Assembly: GCA_027019045.1 (NCBI GenBank)
Contig: JALUXI010000280.1
Location: 1 to 5,683, forward strand
Source of the DNA: Piscirickettsiaceae bacterium
GTDB taxonomy: Bacteria > Pseudomonadota > Gammaproteobacteria > Thiomicrospirales > Thiomicrospiraceae
Length of the DNA stretch: 5,683 nucleotides
Reading direction: 5' to 3'
The notes under the pieces were generated by a model. It searched no databases. It was not told the origin of the DNA and saw only the letters and a program-made list of their open reading frames with translations. Below, piece after piece: positions 1-5,592 of the stretch. Positions within the stretch are counted from its first letter, which is position 1, and every line of letters begins with the position of its first letter. The translations under genes were made by a program, and so were the position numbers.

Positions 1-1
1 C

Positions 2-1276
2 ATAAACACGCCCCTCAACACCCATAGCCCCCAATTCACCTACCAAAATGGTGAACTGTACATTGAGCAACTGCCTGTTGCCCAACTGGCTCAAGAGTTT
101 GGCACCCCGCTTTATCTCTACTCAAAAGCCCACTTCCAACAAAGATGGCAAGCCTTTGACCAAGCTTTTGGCGACCAACCTCATCTGGTCTGCTATGCCG
201 TCAAAACCAACTCCAACCTCGCCATCCTCAACCTCCTCGCCAAACAGGGCGCAGGGTTTGATATTGTCTCTCAAGGGGAATTAGAAAGAGTGCTTGCCGC
301 TGGCGGTGACCCGAAAAAAGTGGTTTTCTCTGGCGTTGCCAAAAAACCTGAAGAGATTCGCCGAGCATTAGAAGTTGGCATAAAATGCTTCAATATCGAA
401 TCTCATCCCGAACTTGACCGCATCCAAGCGGTGGCAGAAGAGATGAACCTCATTGCTCCCATCTCCATCCGTGTCAATCCCGATGTCGATGCTAAAACCC
501 ACCCCTACATCTCCACAGGGCTCAAAGACAATAAATTCGGTGTCGATATTCACACCGCCCCCGATCTCTACGCCAAAGCCGCAGCCCTCCCCAATATCCA
601 AATCCAAGGTATTGACTGCCATATCGGCTCTCAGCTCACCGAACTCTCCCCTTTTGTCGATGCCATTGAAAGAGTACTGACACTCAAACAACAACTACAA
701 ACCCAAGGGATTGAGATTCACCACCTCGACCTCGGTGGCGGACTCGGCATTCAATACCAAAATGAACAACCGCCCGAGATTGCCGACTATGTCCACACCT
801 TGGTACAAACCGTCAATGATAACAACGCTGAAATCCTCATTGAACCTGGTCGAGCGATTGCAGGCAACGGCGGGATGCTGATCACCCGAGTGGAATACCT
901 CAAACCCACCGAACATAAAAACTTCGCCATTATCGATGCTGCGATGAATGACTTGATTCGTCCCGCCCTCTACCAAAGCCATCAAGACATTGTGCCAGTG
1001 CAACCGCACAATGACGGCCACACGGCGACTTGGGATCTGGTCGGCCCTGTTTGCGAAACAGGCGACTTCCTCGGCAAAGACCTCCCCCTCACCCTCAAAG
1101 CAGGCGACCTGCTCGCTGTCCTCTCAGCAGGTGCCTACGGCTTTACCATGAGTTCCAACTACAACACCCGCCCCCGAGCTGCTGAAGTCCTAGTCGATGG
1201 CAACCAACCTCACCTCATCCGCCCTCGAGAAACCTATCAAGATCTGTTTGGCAATGAACGCATCCCAGAAGCGTAA
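2..1276 (+). CDS. lysA: Diaminopimelate decarboxylase, 5' end cut by window edge
   Basis: LysA is a cytoplasmic PLP enzyme that decarboxylates meso-2,6-diaminopimelate to L-lysine, the last step of the DAP route. The frame is open from base 2, giving 424 visible residues. The family is about 415-420 long, so only a few N-terminal residues are missing; no ATG or GTG fits as a start near the left edge. Visible hallmarks are the PLP lysine in CYAVKTN (codon 203-205), HIGSQ (620-634), the glycine loop LGGGLG (about 731-748) that binds the PLP phosphate, EPGR (842-853), the active-site CETGD (1052-1066, with the substrate-site Cys), and GAYG followed by MSSNYNTRPR near 1130-1175. An in-frame GTG at 290 is internal, because conserved sequence including the PLP lysine lies upstream of it. 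The often-seen lysA partner dapF does not follow; an unknown gene overlaps its last 23 bases. Identification is firm. Confidence 0.97.
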   Translation: MNTPLNTHSPQFTYQNGELYIEQLPVAQLAQEFGTPLYLYSKAHFQQRWQAFDQAFGDQPHLVCYAVKTNSNLAILNLLAKQGAGFDIVSQGELERVLAAGGDPKKVVFSGVAKKPEEIRRALEVGIKCFNIESHPELDRIQAVAEEMNLIAPISIRVNPDVDAKTHPYISTGLKDNKFGVDIHTAPDLYAKAAALPNIQIQGIDCHIGSQLTELSPFVDAIERVLTLKQQLQTQGIEIHHLDLGGGLGIQYQNEQPPEIADYVHTLVQTVNDNNAEILIEPGRAIAGNGGMLITRVEYLKPTEHKNFAIIDAAMNDLIRPALYQSHQDIVPVQPHNDGHTATWDLVGPVCETGDFLGKDLPLTLKAGDLLAVLSAGAYGFTMSSNYNTRPRAAEVLVDGNQPHLIRPRETYQDLFGNERIPEA

Positions 1277-2453
1277 TTCAAACACGGCCGCCAGCATTTT
1301 TGACTTCTCAAGCGCCCCCGCCCAAAAATCGCTCTACCCCCGCCAACCGCTATCTCCCAAACAGCGGCTCTTGGCTCGGCAGACGCTGTTTGATGAAATG
1401 GACGGCAGTCTCTGGGTAGATGCCCGAGAGATTGCCCCTGAAATAGGCGCTCAACGCATCCCCTCTTGGGATGAAATGATGCTAGGTAAAGACCCCATTC
1501 CCAGCTACCCTCACGACTGGCGAATTTTCGAGTGGAGCCACACCTCTGCCCTGCAAAAGTGGCGCAAACCCATTCCGCAATGGATTCAACAAAGTTGCGC
1601 CCTTTTTCCCAGCCACCAAATCGAGATGCTGCACTATGTAGGCAAATATCCCCAATTGCTAGAACTGCTCGACCACGCCCCTGTGCTGGTTTGGAGGCTG
1701 ATGCAAGCCCAACTATCAGAAAACGACATTCACCAACTGCTCAGCCAAAAACAGACCCACCTTGCCGCCCAACTTGGTTGGCCTGCCCAAAAGGAGACCT
1801 TAAGCCTACTCAGAAAATTACGATTACGGTTTGTCTCCCCTGAAGTCGCCGAAAGCATTGACACCTGTATTCTTGACCCAGAACGCCGTCACCAATTACA
1901 ACAACTCCCCCGTATTAACTCCATGGCCCTCACACTCGCCGCCCGCTTCCCCAATCTCATCGGCACCCCCCTACACCAAACCCTCGCCCAACTGCCCTGC
2001 CGCCCCATGCAGTGCCAAGCAATGATTGCATTGCTTGAAGATGCCACCACTCTCACAGAATATCTACACCTTAACCCCACCCAAACCTTAGGACAATTCC
2101 GCTACCTCACCGACATCGAAACCCAGTATCGGGACTGGGTTTTTCAGCAATTTGCTGAAAAAATGCCTCAAAAAATGAGTTCTTCGCTCACACTCTCTAC
2201 TCAACCCCTACAAATCCAAACCCCAGAACAACTGATGCAAATCAGCCAACTCACCGCTCACGCTTGGTTCGCAGAAGTGAATTTACAAACAGACAAGCTC
2301 ATCGCTTGGAAAATCCCCAGTCCCGAGGAGAAGACCGAAACCCTCATCGCTGCCCACTACCAAAACCAAACTCTCATCAAGGCACGAACCGAAAACAACC
2401 AACTCCCCACCGCCCAACAACTCAGCCAGTTTGCCCTATTGCAACGGCCGTGA
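1254..2453 (+). CDS. Uncharacterised protein, possible PcfJ-like C-terminal domain
   Basis: I do not recognise this 399-residue protein. It has no signal peptide and no clear membrane segment, so it is probably cytoplasmic. After a polar N-terminus, residues about 115-265 look all-helical, with recurring Leu-rich helices (PQLLELLDHAPVLVWRL, LLRKLRLRF) suggestive of a helical repeat fold. Residues about 324-392 have a spacing pattern that reminds me of the PcfJ C-terminus: a helix, then AHAW where PcfJ has its HC motif, a strand-rich part with TETL, then NNQLPTAQQL. The PcfJ cysteine is absent, so this is a guess. The ATG at 1254 was chosen because it overlaps lysA by only 23 bases; the in-frame ATG at 1197 would overlap by 80. 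Neither has a good Shine-Dalgarno, so translation is probably coupled to lysA. Base content and CCC/CTC/ACC-rich codon use match lysA, which argues for a long-resident gene. The 3' end overlaps the convergent fic gene by 18 bases. Confidence 0.8.
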   Translation: MNASQKRNSNTAASIFDFSSAPAQKSLYPRQPLSPKQRLLARQTLFDEMDGSLWVDAREIAPEIGAQRIPSWDEMMLGKDPIPSYPHDWRIFEWSHTSALQKWRKPIPQWIQQSCALFPSHQIEMLHYVGKYPQLLELLDHAPVLVWRLMQAQLSENDIHQLLSQKQTHLAAQLGWPAQKETLSLLRKLRLRFVSPEVAESIDTCILDPERRHQLQQLPRINSMALTLAARFPNLIGTPLHQTLAQLPCRPMQCQAMIALLEDATTLTEYLHLNPTQTLGQFRYLTDIETQYRDWVFQQFAEKMPQKMSSSLTLSTQPLQIQTPEQLMQISQLTAHAWFAEVNLQTDKLIAWKIPSPEEKTETLIAAHYQNQTLIKARTENNQLPTAQQLSQFALLQRP

Positions 2454-3557
2454 TGTCTGCAAAAAATACTTCACCGCTCGTCCTTCACCTTCAGTACGAA
2501 GTATGCCTAAAGCAACCAACTCTGCCAAATCCCTTGCTGCCGTCGCATCTGAAGTTGACACCAAGTTTTTATACTTTCTTCTCGGTATACCCTGCTCAAA
2601 ATCCTTTGTTTCAAGCAATCTGACCAATAACTTTCTCTGCCTCGGATTAAAAGCATGATAGCGATACTTATCCCAAAATTGTGTCGTCAAGCGGATTTTG
2701 TCCAACATCTCCATGCTGCTATGTGCCGCCTCTTCAACCCTTTCAAGAAACCAAATCACCCAAGGCGTGAGATCCAAGTGCTGGAAATCTCTTTGACATT
2801 GCTCCAATAGTTCATAATACGCCGATTTATGCTGTTCAATAGCGGTCGAAATGGCATATAAACGCACATTCGTCCCTTCAGCTTTGGCAAGTATGCGTTC
2901 TGCAATAATACGAGATAAACGACCATTACCGTCCTCAAAAGGGTGTAAAGTCACAAACCAAAACTTAGCGATGGCTGCCGTGATATAACTTACCGCTGTC
3001 TTTTCATTATTAAGCCAATCCAAAAAGTCGTGCATCTGCTGTTCAACACAGAACCGACTGTCACACGGTGCTTGAAAATGGAGAACCTCTTTCCGTCCAA
3101 AATGACCTGAAACAATCTGCATAGGTTCATCACGATATTCACCCAGCGAGACAGAACGCAAAACAGGTTGCTCAATAAACAACATACTATGCCATTTTTT
3201 TAAATCCTCAGAAGTTAAGGGATAATTTGCCGTACGGATTGACTCAAAATAAGCGGCTGTAAATGCCTCATAGCGTCTATCACCTTGCTTGTGAACAGAT
3301 AATCCTAGATGTCGACAAATACTAGAGCGGACAGAATCACGATCCAACCAAGCCTTTTCAATACTGGATGTCGATACCGCCTCATTGAACAATACTGCCT
3401 GCTCAAACTCTGCCAACCGCTCATCACTCATTTCACTGGATAACTTCACCAAGGGTGCCACTGCTCTCACTGCCCGCTCAAGCGAAGGCAACACTTTATG
3501 GATATCTAACTGAAAGTGCGGCCACTGAGACGACTCCCAAATCCACTGTCCACTCAT
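2436..3557 (-). CDS. Fic family protein (DUF4172-Fic-winged helix), probable AMP-transferase
   Basis: Fic enzymes usually transfer AMP from ATP to a hydroxyl side chain of a target protein. This 373-residue protein has the full order: a DUF4172 N-terminus (WIWESSQWPHFQ at residues 5-16 to about 85), a Fic core (about 95-275) with the catalytic motif HPFEDGNGR at 205-213 and catalytic His205, a flap around GEYRDEPMQIVSG (139-151), and a winged-helix-like C-terminus (about 302-366). The N-terminal inhibitory helix of class II Fic proteins, (S/T)xxxE(G/N), appears as TSSIEK at 63-68: the Glu is present but Lys replaces Gly/Asn. No antitoxin gene is adjacent, as expected for a self-inhibited Fic. 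The ATG at 3557 is preferred over an upstream ATG at 3593 because AAAGAGGTG lies just before it and WxW is the family's usual N-terminus. Base content is near 43% GC in lines counted by hand, lower than lysA and rlmI. The target protein cannot be deduced. Confidence 0.93.
   Translation of the reverse strand: MSGQWIWESSQWPHFQLDIHKVLPSLERAVRAVAPLVKLSSEMSDERLAEFEQAVLFNEAVSTSSIEKAWLDRDSVRSSICRHLGLSVHKQGDRRYEAFTAAYFESIRTANYPLTSEDLKKWHSMLFIEQPVLRSVSLGEYRDEPMQIVSGHFGRKEVLHFQAPCDSRFCVEQQMHDFLDWLNNEKTAVSYITAAIAKFWFVTLHPFEDGNGRLSRIIAERILAKAEGTNVRLYAISTAIEQHKSAYYELLEQCQRDFQHLDLTPWVIWFLERVEEAAHSSMEMLDKIRLTTQFWDKYRYHAFNPRQRKLLVRLLETKDFEQGIPRRKYKNLVSTSDATAARDLAELVALGILRTEGEGRAVKYFLQTSRPLQ
2461..2504 (-). 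terminator. Terminator-like hairpin with U6 inside the fic 3' end
   Basis: On the minus strand ATACTTC (2504-2498) can pair with GAAGTAT (2472-2466), leaving a 25-base loop, and six T residues (2466-2461) overlap and follow the right arm. This has the form of an intrinsic terminator for fic transcription, but it lies about 23 bases before the fic stop codon. The stem is AT-rich and the loop long, and part of the left arm could pair inside the loop instead. It may be chance sequence in a coding region. Confidence 0.3.
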
Positions 3558-3560
3558 TTT

Positions 3561-3569
3561 CACCTCTTT
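3561..3569 (-). promoter_or_regulatory. Ribosome binding site of fic (decides the start)
   Basis: AAAGAGGTG on the minus strand is followed by AAA and the ATG at 3557, a good Shine-Dalgarno match and distance. No comparable site precedes the longer in-frame ATG at 3593, whose upstream bases are AT-rich. This supports the 373-residue start. Confidence 0.8.
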
Positions 3570-3588
3570 GAGACAATTACCTCTCTCA

Positions 3589-3594
3589 ATCATA
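3589..3594 (-). promoter_or_regulatory. Possible -10 box of the fic promoter
   Basis: TATGAT on the minus strand (3594 to 3589) resembles a sigma-70 -10 box and would place the transcript start about 25 bases before the fic ATG, leaving room for the ribosome site. The hexamer 17 bases upstream, TGTTAA, is a poor -35, so either the promoter is weak, it needs an activator, or the call is wrong. Confidence 0.35.
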
Positions 3595-3611
3595 TCGTAA
3601 AATGATACGAT
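3594..3611 (-). repeat. Inverted repeat at the fic promoter, candidate operator
   Basis: ATCGTA-N6-TACGAT is a perfect 6-bp inverted repeat spanning 18 bases, placed directly upstream of and touching the candidate fic -10 box, so a protein bound there would compete with RNA polymerase. The Fic protein's own winged-helix-like C-terminus is one conceivable binder, but nothing in the sequence shows this. The arms are short, so chance is possible. Confidence 0.4.
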
Positions 3612-3642
3612 TTAACAGGCAGACTATACTCAAATAGGATTT

Positions 3643-3678
3643 AAAAGAACTTGCTTAGGAAGTACCGATTAAGTTCTT
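3643..3678 (-). terminator. Inverted repeat after rlmI, weak terminator candidate
   Basis: AAGAACTT (3645-3652 on the plus strand) and AAGTTCTT (3671-3678) are perfect 8-bp inverted repeats separated by 18 bases. Read in the rlmI direction, the right arm ends in TTTT (3646-3643), giving a poor intrinsic terminator about 80 bases past the rlmI stop. The stem has only two G-C pairs, so an operator or no function are real alternatives. Confidence 0.3.
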
Positions 3679-3691
3679 GGTCAAATGACCA
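3678..3691. repeat. Near-perfect 14-bp palindrome between rlmI and fic
   Basis: TGGTCAAATGACCA is symmetric except for the central two bases. It abuts the 8-bp inverted repeat at 3645-3678, so this short gap carries clustered dyads. The size suits a dimeric regulator site, but its distance from the fic start (about 120 bases) makes any role unclear. The rest of 3692-3758 shows no recognisable element. Confidence 0.3.
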
Positions 3692-3758
3692 CTTGATGAT
3701 TGCTAAAATCTGCACCACATCACATAGCTTTAAGCGTTTCACAGCTCTTTCTCACCTG

Positions 3759-4973
3759 TTACCAACTCTGCCCGACACGGAAGAAGAGGGATTTTAGGTA
3801 TTCCGTCTCTGGCATGGCAGGGTGGACGGGATGGTCTGGGGCTTGGTGACCTTGGGCGAAGAGTTGCACACTGCGGTCAATGTGCCGTGCCGCTTGGTTG
3901 ACCTGCTGCAGGAGGTTGTCTCGACTCATGTGATGCGAACAAGACGCAGAAACCAAAATGCCATCTCGCTCCAAGGCCCGCATGGCTAGCTCATTGATGC
4001 GACGATAGCCTTCTGCCCCCGCTCGCAAATCCTTTTTCTTTTTCACAAAAGCAGGCGGGTCCACAATCACCACATCATATTTATGCATCTCCGCTTTTAA
4101 AGCCTTTAGCACCTCAAAAGCATTGCCTTGAATGGTAATGACTTTATCCGATACCCCATTACGAGCCGCATTGAGATCCACGCCATCCAACGCCGCCTCC
4201 GAAGCATCAACACAAGTGACCTCTGCGGCACCTGCCGTTGCCATTTCCAACCCCCAGCCGCCCAGATAGCTAAAGACATCCAACACCCGCTTGCCTTTCA
4301 TCAACTCCTGCAACTGGCGGCGCGCCTCTCGGTGGTCATAAAACCAGCCCGTTTTCTGTCCACCTTCAAGCGGTAGCACAAACTCCGTTTTGTTTTCGAT
4401 AATCACCAATTCATCAGGCAAACTCCCCGCTGCCACCTCTTCATAACGAGGCAGGCCTTCCAGCTCTCGGGCAGGCAGATCATTTTTCAGCATAATCGCT
4501 TGCGGCTGATAGAGATTGCTGATCACCTCCAGAATCTCCTCTTTCACCGCCTCCATTCCAGCGGTGGAAATCTGGACCGAAAAGACATCGCCAAAACGGT
4601 CAATCACCAAACCAGGCAAAGCGTCGCTTTCACCATACACCAAGCGATAAAACGGCTCGGCATAATACAGCTCTCGCAAGGCCTGTGCCGCTTGAATGCG
4701 TTTTTTTAACAGCTTTCGCCCCAAAGTTCCCTTAACCGAACGAGAGAGTAGTCTTGCACAAATCAAAGTATTAGGATTCACATAGGCTAACCCCAACGGC
4801 TTACCATTAGCGGCTTCTACGACCACCTGCTGACCTGGTTCAAAGCTTTTCAAAGGGGTGACTTTGGTGTCCACTTCATTGCTGTAAATCCATAGATGCC
4901 CCTGTTTTAGGCGTTTATCTTCATTCGGCTTCAGCCGTAGCACCGCCAACTGCGTTCCATTCACCTCTCTCAT
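3759..4973 (-). CDS. rlmI: 23S rRNA m5C1962 methyltransferase family protein, RlmI
   Basis: RlmI transfers a methyl group from SAM to C5 of C1962 in 23S rRNA (E. coli numbering). The 404-residue protein fits the family (about 395-400) and is most like the Pseudomonas-type proteins. Residues 10-80 form the PUA-like RNA-binding domain (GHLWIYSNEV). Residues 100-220 are the linker region with RLVYGESDALPGLVIDRFGD and GQKTGWFYDHR. The Rossmann methyltransferase domain has motif I VLDVFSYLGGWG (230-241), motif IV DPPAF (305-309) and motif VI SASCS with the probable catalytic Cys345. The ATG at 4973 overlaps the gcvH stop as ATGA, and AAGGA nine bases upstream supports it; a GTG four codons in is a possible alternative start. 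It is probably transcribed with gcvH and translationally coupled to it. The exact target base is inferred from the family. Confidence 0.93.
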   Translation of the reverse strand: MREVNGTQLAVLRLKPNEDKRLKQGHLWIYSNEVDTKVTPLKSFEPGQQVVVEAANGKPLGLAYVNPNTLICARLLSRSVKGTLGRKLLKKRIQAAQALRELYYAEPFYRLVYGESDALPGLVIDRFGDVFSVQISTAGMEAVKEEILEVISNLYQPQAIMLKNDLPARELEGLPRYEEVAAGSLPDELVIIENKTEFVLPLEGGQKTGWFYDHREARRQLQELMKGKRVLDVFSYLGGWGLEMATAGAAEVTCVDASEAALDGVDLNAARNGVSDKVITIQGNAFEVLKALKAEMHKYDVVIVDPPAFVKKKKDLRAGAEGYRRINELAMRALERDGILVSASCSHHMSRDNLLQQVNQAARHIDRSVQLFAQGHQAPDHPVHPAMPETEYLKSLFFRVGQSW

Positions 4974-5356
4974 TGATCAATTTCCTTGCCATAGGCTTCC
5001 GCATCCATCAATGCATCCAACTCCGATTCATCATGTGGCTGAATCTTAAACAACCAGCCGCCATCATAAGGCTCATCATTCACCAACTCAGGTTCATCCT
5101 CCAAGGCTTCATTGAATTCAACAATTTCACCACTCAAAGGGGCATGAATATCCGAAGCTGCCTTGACCGACTCCAACGACATCACCACATCGCCTTGCGC
5201 CACATCCGCTCCCACAGGCGGTGGGGTCACGCTCATTAAATCTCCCAAAGATTCCTGGGCAAAGTCGGTAATTCCCACAACGGCCAAGCCGTTTTCATCC
5301 AGATAGACCCACTCATGCGTGTCTGCATATTTTAAATGTTCAGGTAGTTGTGCCAT
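4970..5356 (-). CDS. gcvH: Glycine cleavage system H protein
   Basis: GcvH is the lipoylated shuttle of the glycine cleavage complex. Its lipoyl arm takes the aminomethyl group from GcvP and passes it to GcvT for transfer to tetrahydrofolate. The protein is 128 residues, normal for the family. It carries the lipoylation motif LESVKAASDIHAPLSGEI with lipoyl-lysine Lys65, the N-terminal THEWV motif, GITDFAQESLGDL, and the C-terminal LVNDEPYDGGWLFKI. The ATG at 5356 is preferred over the upstream ATG at 5371 because GGGAGAA sits at good distance before it and MAQLPEHLKY begins like other GcvH proteins. No gcvT or gcvP is in the window, and no glycine riboswitch is visible upstream. It is first in an apparent two-gene unit with rlmI. 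Confidence 0.97.
   Translation of the reverse strand: MAQLPEHLKYADTHEWVYLDENGLAVVGITDFAQESLGDLMSVTPPPVGADVAQGDVVMSLESVKAASDIHAPLSGEIVEFNEALEDEPELVNDEPYDGGWLFKIQPHDESELDALMDAEAYGKEIDQ
4983..4987 (-). promoter_or_regulatory. Ribosome binding site of rlmI inside gcvH
   Basis: AAGGA on the minus strand lies nine bases before the rlmI ATG at 4973, within the last codons of gcvH. Together with the ATGA overlap it supports coupled translation of the two genes. Confidence 0.6.
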
Positions 5357-5360
5357 TTTG

Positions 5361-5367
5361 TTCTCCC
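5361..5367 (-). promoter_or_regulatory. Ribosome binding site of gcvH (decides the start)
   Basis: GGGAGAA on the minus strand is followed by CAAA and the ATG at 5356. It lies downstream of the alternative ATG at 5371, so that longer start is unlikely. Confidence 0.8.
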
Positions 5368-5392
5368 ACATTTGGTTACTAATTTAATGCTT

Positions 5393-5398
5393 ATCATA
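5393..5398 (-). promoter_or_regulatory. Possible -10 box of the gcvH-rlmI promoter
   Basis: TATGAT on the minus strand (5398 to 5393) would give a leader of about 30 bases before the gcvH ATG. No convincing -35 lies at the right distance, so this is a weak call. Confidence 0.3.
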
Positions 5399-5519
5399 TC
5401 AAAGAGCTTTACAAGAGATGGATTCACAAATAAAAAATAACCTAATGTTTCCATCCTTGCTTCAAAATATAAACATCACACAAAGGTTCTAATTTAAAAT
5501 AGTCTCTATTAAAGAGAGC

Positions 5520-5560
5520 TTTGCACGACACGAGATGTCCTTTGCGCCCACTCGTGCAAA
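5520..5560 (+). repeat. 9-bp inverted repeat upstream of the EAL-HDOD gene, candidate operator
   Basis: TTTGCACGA (5520-5528) and TCGTGCAAA (5552-5560) are perfect inverted copies separated by 23 bases. Their centres are 32 bases apart, close to three helical turns, so both half-sites would face the same side of the DNA. A second nested pair, CACGAG (5529-5534) and CTCGTG (5551-5556), shares the right arm. The right arm lies just upstream of the candidate -10 box at 5567, where a bound regulator would touch RNA polymerase. No T tract follows, so it is not a terminator. Confidence 0.55.
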
Positions 5561-5566
5561 ACACTC

Positions 5567-5572
5567 TATAAA
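5567..5572 (+). promoter_or_regulatory. Possible -10 box of the EAL-HDOD gene promoter
   Basis: TATAAA, followed by AT, is a good -10 match and would start transcription about 14 bases before the ATG. The expected -35 position (around 5544) has no TTGACA-like hexamer, which fits a promoter needing an activator. The inverted repeat at 5520-5560 covers that position. Confidence 0.45.
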
Positions 5573-5580
5573 ATACACAA

Positions 5581-5586
5581 AAGGAG
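5581..5586 (+). promoter_or_regulatory. Ribosome binding site of the EAL-HDOD gene
   Basis: AAGGAG is followed by TGAACC and the ATG at 5593, a near-ideal Shine-Dalgarno and distance. It fixes the start of a gene whose body is mostly outside the window. Confidence 0.85.
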
Positions 5587-5592
5587 TGAACC

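Noticed and set aside
48..284. 78-codon plus-strand frame at the left end
   Set aside because: It is an out-of-frame reading of lysA; the lysA frame carries the conserved N-terminal domain and PLP lysine here.
1197..1253. Longer start (ATG at 1197) for the unknown gene
   Set aside because: It would overlap lysA by 80 bases with no ribosome site, and the added residues are a frame-shifted reading of the lysA end.
3696..3797. 33-codon plus-strand frame between fic and rlmI
   Set aside because: No ribosome site, and it runs into the rlmI 3' end on the other strand; most likely chance.
5501..5520. Small hairpin TCTCT-ATTAA-AGAGA as a terminator
   Set aside because: No T tract follows on the plus strand, and on the minus strand no gene lies upstream that it could terminate.
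5357..5592. Glycine riboswitch upstream of gcvH
   Set aside because: Such elements are common before gcv genes, but the stretch is AT-rich and lacks the conserved G-rich aptamer cores and their pairing.
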